Of a DNA stretch of 33,664 bases, positions 1 through 9,301 are shown one piece after another. The notes under the pieces were generated by a model. The model did not search any database and was not told the origin of the DNA. It saw only the letters and a list, made by a program, of their open reading frames with translations. Location: NCBI GenBank assembly GCA_012837765.1, contig DUQO01000029.1:1-33664 (forward strand), read 5' to 3'. Position numbers and translations under genes: made by a program. The first letter of the stretch is position 1. Each line of letters begins with the position of its first letter. This DNA comes from Mollicutes bacterium (GTDB lineage Bacteria; Bacillota_I; Bacilli_A; RF39; UBA660).

Positions 1-2
1 AT

Positions 3-101
3 AAATTACACGAATATTATAGGTTATCTTGGTTAGATTCTGCTGAAAAAGAAGTTGTAAACAAAACAAATGGTTATGCTAAAACATTAATTAGGAATTA
101 A
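3..101 (+). CDS. 3' end of a truncated CDS, unknown product (…KLHEYYRLSWLDSAEKEVVNKTNGYAKTLIRN*)
   Basis: Open frame from the window edge to TAA at 99-101, followed directly by a terminator hairpin. Confidence 0.55.
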   Translation, partial: KLHEYYRLSWLDSAEKEVVNKTNGYAKTLIRN

Positions 102-126
102 AAAAAGTGCGAAAGCACTTTTTTAT
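101..126. terminator. Bidirectional terminator between convergent genes
   Basis: AAAAAAGTGC-GAAA-GCACTTTTTT hairpin with A/T tracts on both sides. Confidence 0.8.
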
Positions 127-1148
127 TTTATAAACATACTATCTCCAAATGAGAAAAAGCGATATTCTTCTTTTACAGCTATGTTATAAGCTTTCATAAT
201 CTTATCTTTACTAGCAAAAGCACTAACTAACATTATAAGAGTCGATTTTGGTAAATGAAAATTAGTTATTAAAGCATCAATCGCTTTAAATTCATATCCT
301 GGGTAAATAAATATATCTGTCCAGCCACTACACTCTTGAAATTTATTATACTTGTTTATTATTGTCTCTAATGTTCTAGTAGTTGTTGTACCAATACTAA
401 TAATTCTTTTTCCTAATTTTTTCGCTTCATTTAAAATTAAAGAAGTTTCTTTAGACATCTCATAATATTCAGAATGCATTTTATGTTGATTTATATCTTC
501 AACTTGAACCGGTCTAAAAGTACCAAGTCCTACATGAAGGGTAATAAATACTATTTTTATACCCTTTTCCATTATTTCCTTCATTAATTCATTTGTGAAG
601 TGAAGACCTGCTGTAGGAGCAGCTGCACTACCAGGACTCTTAGCATATACTGTTTGATAACGGTTTTTCTCTTCTAATTTCTCATGAATATAAGGCGGAA
701 GCGGCATTTCTCCTAACTTATCTAGAATTTCATATAAAATACCTTGATATAATAATTCAAAAGTTTTAAGTCCGTCTTGTCCTTCTTTAATACACTTTGC
801 TTTTAAAGTATCATTACCAAAAGTAATAACGGTTCCCTCTTTTACCCTTTTTGCCGGTTTAACTAAACATTCCCAATTATCTTTTTCTATATTCTTTAAA
901 AGTAATAATTCTATAACAGCTCCTGTTTCTTCTTTTATACCTATAAGTCTTGCTGGAAGAACTTTAGTATCGTTTAGTACTAAAACATCACCATTATTTA
1001 AATAATCAATAATATTATTAAATTTTTTGTGTTCGATATTACCTGTTTTTCTATCAAGTATTAAAAGACGTGAATTATCACGTTTTTTAAGTGGTGTTTG
1101 AGCTATTAAATTTTTAGGTAATTCATAATCAAATTCATCTATTTTCAT
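123..1148 (-). CDS. queA: S-adenosylmethionine:tRNA ribosyltransferase-isomerase
   Basis: Full-length QueA-like protein ([49 protein letters not shown]); located next to ruvB. Confidence 0.95.
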   Translation of the reverse strand: MKIDEFDYELPKNLIAQTPLKKRDNSRLLILDRKTGNIEHKKFNNIIDYLNNGDVLVLNDTKVLPARLIGIKEETGAVIELLLLKNIEKDNWECLVKPAKRVKEGTVITFGNDTLKAKCIKEGQDGLKTFELLYQGILYEILDKLGEMPLPPYIHEKLEEKNRYQTVYAKSPGSAAAPTAGLHFTNELMKEIMEKGIKIVFITLHVGLGTFRPVQVEDINQHKMHSEYYEMSKETSLILNEAKKLGKRIISIGTTTTRTLETIINKYNKFQECSGWTDIFIYPGYEFKAIDALITNFHLPKSTLIMLVSAFASKDKIMKAYNIAVKEEYRFFSFGDSMFIK

Positions 1149-1152
1149 GATA

Positions 1153-1378
1153 TCATCCCTGTACTTTTTCTTTTTCTTTAAGATTTTGCAGAATTTTTAT
1201 ACGCTTTCCCCTATCACCATGTTCCTTATCATATGAAAACATTTTTAAAAGCGTACAAGGAAATAACGGGCACAAGCCACAGTGTTCTACATTAAGAAAC
1301 TTTACATCCCTTACACTTACAATTTTCTTTGTATTCACAGTTTTTGCAATCTAGTCCACAATATCCATATTAGTGCAT
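1153..1378 (-). pseudogene. DUF3795-like cysteine-rich protein, disrupted
   Basis: RBS AGGAGG, then ATG CAC TAA, then in that frame YGYCGLDCKNCEYKENCKCKGCKVS*. The C-terminal half ([32 protein letters not shown]) is in another frame. Confidence 0.6.
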
Positions 1379-1387
1379 CTTTTCCTC

Positions 1388-2392
1388 CTAAAATAATGAT
1401 CCATCTTTAGTAATATTAAAATGTTTATAAGCAAGCTCTGTAACTACACGTCCCCTTGGTGTTCGTTTCATAAAACCAGTTTGTAATAAATATGGCTCAT
1501 AAACATCTTCTATTGTTGTCACTTCTTCACCTATTGATGCTGCAACAGCTTCAAGTCCTACAGGACCTCCATTAAATTTGTTGATAATTGTCAACAGTAA
1601 TTGATGGTCTGTATCATCAAGTCCACTTTCATCAACTTTCAATCTATCAAGAGATGTCTTAGTAATTTCTAAATCAACATTCCCATTACCAAGAACTAAT
1701 GCAAAATCACGAACACGTTTAAATAACCTATTAGCTATACGAGGTGTACCTCGACTTCTTTTGGCAAGTTCTAAAGCTGCATCATCTTCTATTTCAACTT
1801 CCATTACTCTACTAGTTCTTTTAAGAATAGTTACTAATTCTTCTACTGTATAATAATTTAATTTAGCTATAATACCAAAGCGATCTCTTAAAGGACTAGT
1901 TAAATCACCGGCTCTTGTTGTAGCGCCAACTAAAGTAAATGGTGGCAAATCAATTTTAATATTGCGAGAACTGCCTTCCCCACCTACTATAATATCCAGT
2001 GTAAAATCTTCCATAGCCGGATATAATATTTCTTCAATATATCTTGGCATACGATGAATTTCATCAATAAATAACACATCACCAGGTTCAAGTGTTGAAA
2101 GAATAGCAGCTAAATCACCACTTTTTTCAATTGTAGGACCACTTGCTGTTTTAATATTAGTACCAAGTTCATTAGCAATAATGTATGCGAGAGTTGTTTT
2201 ACCAAGACCAGGAGGGCCATATAATAATACATGATCTAATGACTCATCCCTCATTTTTGATGCTTCAATAAATACTTTTAAATTTTCTTTCACATCTTTT
2301 TGACCAATATACTCATCGATACTATCTGGTCTAATTGTTTTTTCAAAAGTATCTTCTTCTAACTTTCGATTTGTAACGACACGTTCTTCCAT
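1388..2392 (-). CDS. ruvB: Holliday junction branch migration helicase RuvB
   Basis: Walker [31 protein letters not shown]. Confidence 0.97.
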   Translation of the reverse strand: MEERVVTNRKLEEDTFEKTIRPDSIDEYIGQKDVKENLKVFIEASKMRDESLDHVLLYGPPGLGKTTLAYIIANELGTNIKTASGPTIEKSGDLAAILSTLEPGDVLFIDEIHRMPRYIEEILYPAMEDFTLDIIVGGEGSSRNIKIDLPPFTLVGATTRAGDLTSPLRDRFGIIAKLNYYTVEELVTILKRTSRVMEVEIEDDAALELAKRSRGTPRIANRLFKRVRDFALVLGNGNVDLEITKTSLDRLKVDESGLDDTDHQLLLTIINKFNGGPVGLEAVAASIGEEVTTIEDVYEPYLLQTGFMKRTPRGRVVTELAYKHFNITKDGSLF

Positions 2393-2396
2393 CGTT

Positions 2397-2804
2397 TCAC
2401 CTCTTTTTGTTATTTGATTTTTGGAATTTTAGAGTTTTTTGTTTTGCTTTTACTTTAAACAAATTAATCTTTAGTATTTTTATTGGATTGAAACTTAATC
2501 TATAAAACATCATATTTAAAAATAAGGAACTATATTTAACAATATTTTGAATATTAACTATTTCTTCATTTGCAATAATATAACTTGATGTATGGTTAAT
2601 AACAAAAGTCATTACTTGATCTAAATTATTATCAATTTTATTTTTAATCATATAATCATATAAGGTCTTACAAAAAATATAATGTTCATTATAATACACA
2701 TTGTTATCAATATTAAAAAGCTTAGTTTTTTTATTTAAAAAAGTATATGTTTTGTCAGCTACTTTATCTACCAATTTTTCATCAAATGAAATTACATTAC
2801 TCAT
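2397..2804 (-). CDS. Hypothetical 135-aa protein between ruvA and ruvB
   Basis: Start overlaps the ruvA stop (ATGA) and the ORF ends 4 bp before ruvB, so it sits inside the operon; no family recognised. Confidence 0.75.
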   Translation of the reverse strand: MSNVISFDEKLVDKVADKTYTFLNKKTKLFNIDNNVYYNEHYIFCKTLYDYMIKNKIDNNLDQVMTFVINHTSSYIIANEEIVNIQNIVKYSSLFLNMMFYRLSFNPIKILKINLFKVKAKQKTLKFQKSNNKKR

Positions 2805-3355
2805 TTTAATAACAAACGTAAAGCTTCCTTTATTTGTTCTTCAATTGATAAATCATGATTTACTTTTGGAATAATTTTATTTATATCATTTTGTTTATAA
2901 CCTAAGCCTTTTAACACTTCGAACAATTCATCATTATTATCAATAGTTAATTGTTCTTCACTTGCCACTAATTTACCTTTTAAATCTAAAATAATTTGCT
3001 TAGCTAGTTTGTCTCCTATTTTGGGGAACTTTTTTAAATATAAAATGTTTTCCCTTTCAATAGCATCTATTATTCCGTTAACAGAACCAGTAGCTAACAT
3101 AGGGAGAACCATTTTTGGTCCAACTCCCTTAACTTCAATCAATCTTAAAAACAACTTTTTTTCTTCGAATGTTTTAAAACCATATAAAGATAGTTCATCT
3201 TCTCTAATATGTTGATATATATATATTTTATACTCTTCGTTCTCATGAAAAATATATGGATTAGGGGTTGCAATGTTATATCCAATTCTATTATTTTCAA
3301 GCGTTATATGTGTTGGTCCTATCTCTGTTATTTTTCCATGTATATATGAATACAT
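2801..3355 (-). CDS. ruvA: Holliday junction DNA helicase subunit RuvA
   Basis: N-terminal OB fold MYSYIHGKITEIGPTHITLENNRIGYNI; HhH region; adjacent to ruvB. Confidence 0.93.
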   Translation of the reverse strand: MYSYIHGKITEIGPTHITLENNRIGYNIATPNPYIFHENEEYKIYIYQHIREDELSLYGFKTFEEKKLFLRLIEVKGVGPKMVLPMLATGSVNGIIDAIERENILYLKKFPKIGDKLAKQIILDLKGKLVASEEQLTIDNNDELFEVLKGLGYKQNDINKIIPKVNHDLSIEEQIKEALRLLLK

Positions 3356-3401
3356 ATCATCACTTCCTAACTACATCAATTATATCATAAAACCACATTA
3401 A

Positions 3402-3422
3402 TAAAAAAAGGAGTTTTTATTC
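3402..3422 (-). terminator. Terminator after the Flp-like pilin gene
   Basis: On the minus strand GGAG-loop-CTCC followed by TTTTTTT. Confidence 0.5.
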
Positions 3423-3635
3423 CTCCCAATAATTCTTTTTTTCTTCACACCTAGCTTCACCTGGCGATTTTCCTTCAACATATTCTTTGTCAACAAGGGA
3501 ACACGAAGATTTTGTAATGGCATCTTTCAAATATCCACCAAAAACCGTTACAATACCAATTGCAATAACTGTGATTAAGGATATAATCAACACATATTCA
3601 ATCAATGCTTGTCCCTTATTCAACAAAAACTTCAT
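3417..3635 (-). CDS. Flp/Fap-type short pilin-like protein
   Basis: 72 aa; MKFLLNKGQALIEYVLIISLITVIAIGIVTVFGG (G-QALIEY class III signal/TM). Confidence 0.8.
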   Translation of the reverse strand: MKFLLNKGQALIEYVLIISLITVIAIGIVTVFGGYLKDAITKSSCSLVDKEYVEGKSPGEARCEEKKNYWEE

Positions 3636-3692
3636 GACTGACCACCTTTATTCCTACAATTATAGTTTATAGTTTATAGTTTATAAAACAAA

Positions 3693-3721
3693 TTGTCAAT
3701 ATCATAGTTATTTGTTATGAT
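3693..3721 (+). promoter_or_regulatory. Sigma-A-type promoter for the DUF192 gene
   Basis: TTGTCA (3693-3698), 17-nt spacer, TATGAT (3716-3721). Confidence 0.55.
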
Positions 3722-3736
3722 GTTTTTGGTGGTATA

Positions 3737-4045
3737 ATGAAAATAAACGTAAAACAAATAAACATAGAGATAATTGAGTGTGATAATATAATTAAAAGAC
3801 TGTTAGGATTTATGTTTAAAAGGAAAAAAATAACATACGGTTTAAGATTTAAAAAGTGTAACTCAATCCATACATTTTTCATGTTTCAACCTATTGATGT
3901 GATTATGACTGATATCAATGATAATATTTTATATACTTATGAAAATCTAGAAAAAAACAAAATTATATGGCCTAAAAAAAACGTTTATAACACATACGAA
4001 CTTCCTCTTGGAAGTATTGAAAAATTAAAAAAACTTAATAAATAA
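3737..4045 (+). CDS. DUF192 family protein
   Basis: 102 aa; RLLGFMFKRK…IHTFFMFQPIDVIMTDINDNIL resembles DUF192. Confidence 0.7.
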   Translation: MKINVKQINIEIIECDNIIKRLLGFMFKRKKITYGLRFKKCNSIHTFFMFQPIDVIMTDINDNILYTYENLEKNKIIWPKKNVYNTYELPLGSIEKLKKLNK

Positions 4046-4068
4046 AACACTATTAATAGTGTTTTATT
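4041..4068. terminator. Bidirectional terminator
   Basis: Perfect 28-bp palindrome AATAAAACACTATTAATAGTGTTTTATT between convergent genes; includes both stop regions. Confidence 0.8.
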
Positions 4069-5335
4069 CTCTATATTCAAAAATATAATCAAGTATTTTT
4101 ACTTCATCACCATCTTTGGCACCTAACTTTTTAAGTTCATCATCGATACCAATAGTTTTTAATTTTCTAGCAAAGCGAAGTGTGGCATCATTAGAAGTAA
4201 ATTTTGTCATTTTAAGAAGACGCTCTATTTCTTCACTTCTAACATACCAATAACTACCTTCTTTTGTAATAGTAAATGGTTTTTCTTGTTTAAATTTATA
4301 TAAAACATGTTTTTCCATTTGTTCCTCATTATATAATGGAACATTAGGTGTCTTATCTAAAATATCAGCCAGAGCTATTAAAACTTTATCTAATCCTTTG
4401 TTTTGAATAGCACTAACTTCATATACGGGAACATCTACCTTTTCTTTAAAACTTGCTAATTTTTCATTAGCGCCTTCAATATCCATTTTGTTGGCAATAA
4501 TAATTTGATCTCTTTGTAATAATGAATGATTATAGGCTTTTAATTCGTTGTTAATAGTAACATAATCGTCATACGGAGCTCTTCCTTCAAAGCCGCTCAT
4601 ATCAATTACATGAGCAATAACTTTAGTACGTTCGATATGCCTTAAAAAGCGATCTCCTAAGCCTTCTCCTAAAGATGCACCTTCAATTAAACCGGGCAAA
4701 TCAGCTACCACAAAAGATCTATTATCGATAGTTTTTACAACACCTAAATTAGGTGATAAGGTTGTAAAATGATACTCTGCTATTTTAGGTTTAGATGCTG
4801 ATATCATAGATAATATTGTTGATTTACCAACACTTGGCATACCAACTAAACCTACATCAGCAAGTAATTTTAATTCTACCTTCAAGGTTCTTTCTTCTCC
4901 TGGTTCGCCATTTTCTGAAATATCAGGTGCAGGACGTAAAGCAGTGGCAAAGGCTTTGTTTCCTCTTCCACCCCTACCTCCATTTGCAACAATTACTTCT
5001 GAATCTTTATGGGATAAATCAGCAATAATAAGATCTGTTTCCAAATCTTTAATAACGGTTCCAAGAGGCACTTTAATAATAACGTCTTCAGCAGTTTTAC
5101 CTGTTTGATTTTTGCCAGAACCGTTCTCACCTTTTTTACCTTTAATTGTTTTATTATATCTAAGATCAAGTAATGTTCTAAGCCCTTCATCAACCTTAAA
5201 AATTATATTACTACCTCTACCTCCATTACCGCCATCAGGTCCACCATTAGGCACATATTTTTCACGACGAAAAGAGGTACAACCATCTCCACCCCTACCA
5301 GCTTCTACTTTTACTGTAACTTCATCAACAAACAT
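4064..5335 (-). CDS. obgE: GTPase Obg/CgtA
   Basis: MFVDEVTVKVEAGRGGDGCTSFRREKYVPNGGPDGGNGG; GMPSVGKST; DLPGLIEGA; C-terminal OCT domain. Confidence 0.97.
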   Translation of the reverse strand: MFVDEVTVKVEAGRGGDGCTSFRREKYVPNGGPDGGNGGRGSNIIFKVDEGLRTLLDLRYNKTIKGKKGENGSGKNQTGKTAEDVIIKVPLGTVIKDLETDLIIADLSHKDSEVIVANGGRGGRGNKAFATALRPAPDISENGEPGEERTLKVELKLLADVGLVGMPSVGKSTILSMISASKPKIAEYHFTTLSPNLGVVKTIDNRSFVVADLPGLIEGASLGEGLGDRFLRHIERTKVIAHVIDMSGFEGRAPYDDYVTINNELKAYNHSLLQRDQIIIANKMDIEGANEKLASFKEKVDVPVYEVSAIQNKGLDKVLIALADILDKTPNVPLYNEEQMEKHVLYKFKQEKPFTITKEGSYWYVRSEEIERLLKMTKFTSNDATLRFARKLKTIGIDDELKKLGAKDGDEVKILDYIFEYRE

Positions 5336-5407
5336 ACATATTACCTTCTTCCCATAAGTATTCTATCAAATGAATTAATATATGTCTATGAAAGTTTTAA
5401 AAAACAA

Positions 5408-5908
5408 TTATTTAAACTTATAAACTTTGTCTTCCTTTTCTTTATCTATTATTCTATTTTTAAAATCACAATAAATTTTTTCATAATCACTAGTATCATA
5501 ATCTTTTATAAAATTACTATACAGTTGTTGAACAACATAATACGATAATGTTGTTTTTATAATCTTAGTATCCTTAAAATTATAATCACGATCTTCAATC
5601 AATTTTCCACAATCTAAACAATAACACTTAATATATCTTCGAATTTCATAAGTATCTATATATTCATTAGCATAACACAATATATTATGATCACAGTGTT
5701 TCTGATGTAGAGAGATAAGTTGTTCTTCTAACTTAGCAATCCCTCTATGTATTTTATTTTGTTCTTCCTTGTATTAAATATACCTTTTGACTTCAGGATT
5801 TGCTTTTAAATGCCTACCAACATTAATATAACTATCCCTTGCCTTACATAATAAAAGTCTGTATTTTTCCTCAAGTTTCCTTAATTGTTCTTTAATACTA
5901 TCGTCCAT
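5408..5908 (-). pseudogene. Coiled-coil plus Zn-ribbon-like protein interrupted by one in-frame TAA
   Basis: AGGAGG RBS and ATG at 5906-5908; frame reads MDDSIKEQLRKLEEKYRLLLCKARDSYINVGRHLKANPEVKRYI*YKEEQNKIHRGIAKLEEQLISLHQKHCDHNIL then continues into the annotated 90-aa ORF; TAA at 5774-5776. Confidence 0.75.
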
Positions 5909-5935
5909 TTAATTTCCTCCTAACTAATATTATTA

Positions 5936-5966
5936 AAAAAACAAAATAATTGATATTATTTTGTTT
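5936..5966 (-). terminator. Terminator after rpmA
   Basis: ACAAAATAAT-TGAT-ATTATTTTGT stem; T-tract on the minus strand. Confidence 0.7.
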
Positions 5967-6246
5967 CATATACACTCACTTGTTTACGGTTCTTGCCAAT
6001 TTGTTCAAATTTAACATAACCTGATATTTTAGCATAAACAGTATCATCTTTTCCGATACCTACATTCTTACCAGGATATATTTTAGTACCCCTTTGACGA
6101 TAAAGAATTGAACCACCTGTTACAAATTCTCCATCTCCAGCCTTTGCGCCAAGTCTTTTTGATTCTGAATCACGACCATTAGTTGTAGAACCTTGGCCCT
6201 TTTTTTGTGCAAATAATTGAATATTAAATTTTATCACGGAATACAC
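5956..6246 (-). CDS. rpmA: 50S ribosomal protein bL27 with cleavable N-terminal extension
   Basis: [35 protein letters not shown]…[29 protein letters not shown]. Confidence 0.97.
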   Translation of the reverse strand: MYSVIKFNIQLFAQKKGQGSTTNGRDSESKRLGAKAGDGEFVTGGSILYRQRGTKIYPGKNVGIGKDDTVYAKISGYVKFEQIGKNRKQVSVYETK

Positions 6247-6250
6247 CTCC

Positions 6251-6550
6251 TCAATTTATCTTAACGTTTTTTGGATAATCTTTTTCTAATTCACTTAACA
6301 TTAATAGCATGTTGTTTAATAATTTGTTAGTTATATCATCTTTTTTTATAACATTAATTATAACTTCATCCTTATTTTCTACATAATCTATCGTTTTTGA
6401 TAAAGATAAAATGCCATTGATAGTTGTAATAACAGTGGCACTTACAGCAGCACAAACAATATCTCTGCCATAATCATCGTATTTAGCATGACCATGAATC
6501 CTTATTTTATTTATCTGGTCATTTTGTTTTTCTACATAAATTTTTATCAT
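6251..6550 (-). CDS. prp: Ribosomal-processing cysteine protease Prp
   Basis: YsxB-like; [20 protein letters not shown] (catalytic His and Cys), between rplU and rpmA. Confidence 0.93.
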   Translation of the reverse strand: MIKIYVEKQNDQINKIRIHGHAKYDDYGRDIVCAAVSATVITTINGILSLSKTIDYVENKDEVIINVIKKDDITNKLLNNMLLMLSELEKDYPKNVKIN

Positions 6551-6559
6551 TATATATAC

Positions 6560-6862
6560 CTATAATGATACAACTTTTGTAATCTTAACTCTAGTATATG
6601 GTTGTCTGTGACCTTGTTTTTTATGTGAATTTTTCTTTGGACGATATTTGAAAATACTGATTTTTTTCTTTTTACCATGTTTAACTACTGTGCCTTTTAC
6701 AACAATGTTAGAAAAATATGGTTGGCCTGCTACACCATTAACCATTAAAACTTTGTCAAAAACTACTTCTGATCCTACTTCAGCATCTAGTTTTTCAACA
6801 TGGATTTCAGAACCCTCTTCAACATAATATTGTTTTCCACCAGTTTCGATAATTGCTTTCAT
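6560..6862 (-). CDS. rplU: 50S ribosomal protein bL21
   Basis: MKAIIETGGKQYYVEEG…KYRPKKNSHKKQGHRQPYTRVKITKV. Confidence 0.97.
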   Translation of the reverse strand: MKAIIETGGKQYYVEEGSEIHVEKLDAEVGSEVVFDKVLMVNGVAGQPYFSNIVVKGTVVKHGKKKKISIFKYRPKKNSHKKQGHRQPYTRVKITKVVSL

Positions 6863-6952
6863 AAACTTACCTCCCTTAAACTAAGACTCGCCTATAAGGT
6901 ACATAAAATGTTTAAAACCTTTGTCGTGCGGTTGTAGACCGAGGTCTAACTA
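6863..6952 (-). ncRNA. Candidate ribosomal protein L21 leader RNA
   Basis: Structured 5'UTR between a strong promoter and rplU (AGACCTCGGTCTACAACCGCACGACAAAGG…TAGGCGAGTCTTAG); resembles Firmicutes L21 leaders from memory. Confidence 0.6.
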
Positions 6953-6958
6953 TCAGAA

Positions 6959-6987
6959 ATTGTATCACATAACACCTTGTAAGTCAA
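6959..6987 (-). promoter_or_regulatory. Sigma-A promoter of rplU-prp-rpmA
   Basis: TTGACT (6982-6987), 17-nt spacer, TACAAT (6959-6964) on the minus strand. Confidence 0.8.
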
Positions 6988-7149
6988 ACAAATACTTACT
7001 CTGTCTTATATATTTTATGCAATTCTTTAAAAAAACTAAAAAGTTTTATTTTTTTGTTGTCATTTTAAGACCATCACGTTTCTCTTACCTATTGTCTAAA
7101 TTAATAATTAAATAACATTTAAATATCTTATTGCTTTAAATTCGAACAT

Positions 7150-7190
7150 AAAAATAGATTGTTCCTTCTTCAAAGTAACAACCTATTTCT
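7150..7190 (-). terminator. Terminator downstream of tRNA-Leu
   Basis: Minus strand AAATAGGTTGTT…AACAATCTATTTTTA hairpin (one mismatch) ending in T-rich sequence. Confidence 0.55.
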
Positions 7191-7265
7191 AACTGTTTTA
7201 TATTAAATAAATACCAATCCCTTATAACTATAAAAACTACAAGGAGATAGCAATATTTTCATATT

Positions 7266-7350
7266 TGGTGCAAGAGAAGGGACTTGAACCCTCAAGGAAT
7301 AATCCATACGCCCCTCAAACGTACGCGTATACCAGTTCCGCCACTCTTGC
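7266..7350 (-). tRNA. tRNA-Leu(GAG), CCA encoded
   Basis: GCAAGAG acceptor 5' arm pairs with CTCTTGC-ACCA; long variable arm; GGTTCAAGTCC T-loop; anticodon loop TTGAGGG gives GAG (7314-7316). Confidence 0.92.
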
Positions 7351-7398
7351 ATTCATTACATCATAATTTTAATATAGGTTTTATTATTTGTAAAGAGA

Positions 7399-8175
7399 TT
7401 ATTTACTCTTATATCTTCTTTTTAACACTTCTTTTTCTGTTATCTTTTTATTATTTATTATAAAAAGATGCCTTTTGTCACGCATCATTTTTGACAACTT
7501 ACTTCCTTTAATAATTTTGATTGTTTTAAAATAAAAATCATAAAGATATCTTTCAAGTAAAAAACGATTATATAACATCTTATGGTTTTTATTTTCGCTT
7601 ATTATTTTTATTAAAAGAAGAACTAATAATAAATATATATTTATACCAAAACTAATGTGTTTTAAACTTAATAAACAAGCAATGATAACAATATATGATG
7701 TATAGATCATTGTTAAATGAGCTTTTTTAAAAGATATAAATTTTGATAGCAAAAGATTTAATAATTTCGAACCATCAAGCGGAAAAATAGGCAATAAATT
7801 AAAAAATAATAATGTGTAATGATAATTTATTATAAGGTTATAAGTATTTGCATTTATTAAACTAAAATAGTTGAATGTAGACATGATTAAAAAATAAATA
7901 ATTTGTACTATTGGTCCACTTATTAAAATTATTAGTTCTTCTTTAATAGGTTTATTGATCTTTTCGTTAAATTTTATATGTCCACCAAAAGGATATAAAT
8001 GAATTTTCTCAATATTATATTTATAATAAAAGGCTGCTATTAAATGACCCACTTCATGAATAACAATAATTGAAAACATTACAACAAATTCTTTAAAAAG
8101 TCCCGTAATAATAGATGATGCTGCAACAAAAAGAAGTAAAGGATGAATTTCTATTTTACTTAATATATTCTTTAT
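7399..8175 (-). CDS. Site-2 protease, M50B family (SpoIVFB-like)
   Basis: HEVGH motif, NLLPIFPLDGSKLL, TM-rich. The track starts at 8079, but the conserved KIEIHPLLLFVAASSIITGLFKEF lies upstream in frame, bounded by TAG. Confidence 0.8.
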   Translation of the reverse strand: MKNILSKIEIHPLLLFVAASSIITGLFKEFVVMFSIIVIHEVGHLIAAFYYKYNIEKIHLYPFGGHIKFNEKINKPIKEELIILISGPIVQIIYFLIMSTFNYFSLINANTYNLIINYHYTLLFFNLLPIFPLDGSKLLNLLLSKFISFKKAHLTMIYTSYIVIIACLLSLKHISFGINIYLLLVLLLIKIISENKNHKMLYNRFLLERYLYDFYFKTIKIIKGSKLSKMMRDKRHLFIINNKKITEKEVLKRRYKSK

Positions 8176-8779
8176 AATCTAATACTTTCCCTTCTTTTTT
8201 AAATACTAAATATAACTTATCATCGCTTACTTCACCTAATAAAGCCCCAGCTTCCACATAATCATACATTTTAACATTTAAATTATCGACATTCCCATAC
8301 CATACATCAACCCCATTTACTTGCTGAACTATAACGGTCTTACCATAGTCTTCTTTTTCACCTATAAATACAACTATCCCACTTTCTAATGTAGGGACTA
8401 AATAAGATTTGGCAACACTAAGAACGACACCATCTTTATAAATGTTTTTTTCACCATAGACTAAATTCTCTTTAAAAACTGGTTTATTATCCTTAATTAA
8501 ATCCTTAAAAGGAATAATATCACCTAAATACTTATTATAAAAATTGTTAATAGTTGCAAAAGATATATTATCCTTGAAAATGGTATCATAAAACATCTGC
8601 TTATTTTCATTTGACAATTTGGTAAATATTAAAGTACATAGAAAAAGAACGCTAAGGGCCATTATTTTTATTACAAATGTAAATATTTTAGGATTATCAT
8701 GTAACGACTTTTTAGCATTTTCAAAATATCGATTATGTCTTTTTTCCCTCATCTGCCTTTTTAAGAGTTCTATATCCAT
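8156..8779 (-). CDS. SpoIVFA-like membrane protein with degenerate M23/LytM domain
   Basis: Single TM followed by a LytM-like fold (SGIVVFIGEKEDYGKTVIVQQVNGVDVWYGNVDNLNVKMYDYVEAGALLGEVSDDKLYLVFKKEGKVLD); adjacent to the SpoIVFB-like gene. Confidence 0.75.
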   Translation of the reverse strand: MDIELLKRQMREKRHNRYFENAKKSLHDNPKIFTFVIKIMALSVLFLCTLIFTKLSNENKQMFYDTIFKDNISFATINNFYNKYLGDIIPFKDLIKDNKPVFKENLVYGEKNIYKDGVVLSVAKSYLVPTLESGIVVFIGEKEDYGKTVIVQQVNGVDVWYGNVDNLNVKMYDYVEAGALLGEVSDDKLYLVFKKEGKVLDYKEYIK

Positions 8780-8821
8780 AGTATCACCGGTATATTATAT
8801 GAAAAAAGGCTTTAAAATATG

Positions 8822-9301
8822 TTACAAGCCATACCTTGATATTTTTCTTTTATGTTCTTTAAAGACAATATATATAAATATGAAAAAAAATGTATTTGTA
8901 AGTATGATACTTAATAAATTATCTAATATCAAAACAAAATTAAATGGTAAATAACCAATCAATACTAAAATAACAAAAGTTACAAGTTTATAAATAATAA
9001 GTACTAAAAGATTTATAATAATACCATTTAAAAGGTTGTTAGAAAAAAACAAATATAACTTGCTGATTATAAAACCTAGCAATAAAAAAATAAGTGTATT
9101 TAAAGGAAAAGTATTTGTATACAATAGATCATATATAAAACCAGCGAATAAACAGGCTTTATAATAAAATGAAGAGTCTTTATGATATCTTAAAAAAAGA
9201 AATATTAATGCCACAATACTAAACATCGGTGTGATATGTAGTGTTTTTTGATAAATTGATAACAAACCATCTAAAAAAAAGGAAATAATTAAATTAATCA
9301 T
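8822..9301 (-). CDS. mreD: Rod shape-determining protein MreD
   Basis: TM-rich 159 aa overlapping the 3' end of mreC. Confidence 0.75.
   Translation of the reverse strand: MINLIISFFLDGLLSIYQKTLHITPMFSIVALIFLFLRYHKDSSFYYKACLFAGFIYDLLYTNTFPLNTLIFLLLGFIISKLYLFFSNNLLNGIIINLLVLIIYKLVTFVILVLIGYLPFNFVLILDNLLSIILTNTFFFIFIYIVFKEHKRKISRYGL

Noticed and set aside
4816-5357. ORFs overlapping obg (4816-5028, 4993-5193, 5112-5357)
   Set aside because: Shadow frames of the Gly-rich Obg N-terminal domain.
6921-7115. Plus-strand ORF 64 aa
   Set aside because: Overlaps the L21 leader and promoter on the other strand; no family or RBS support.
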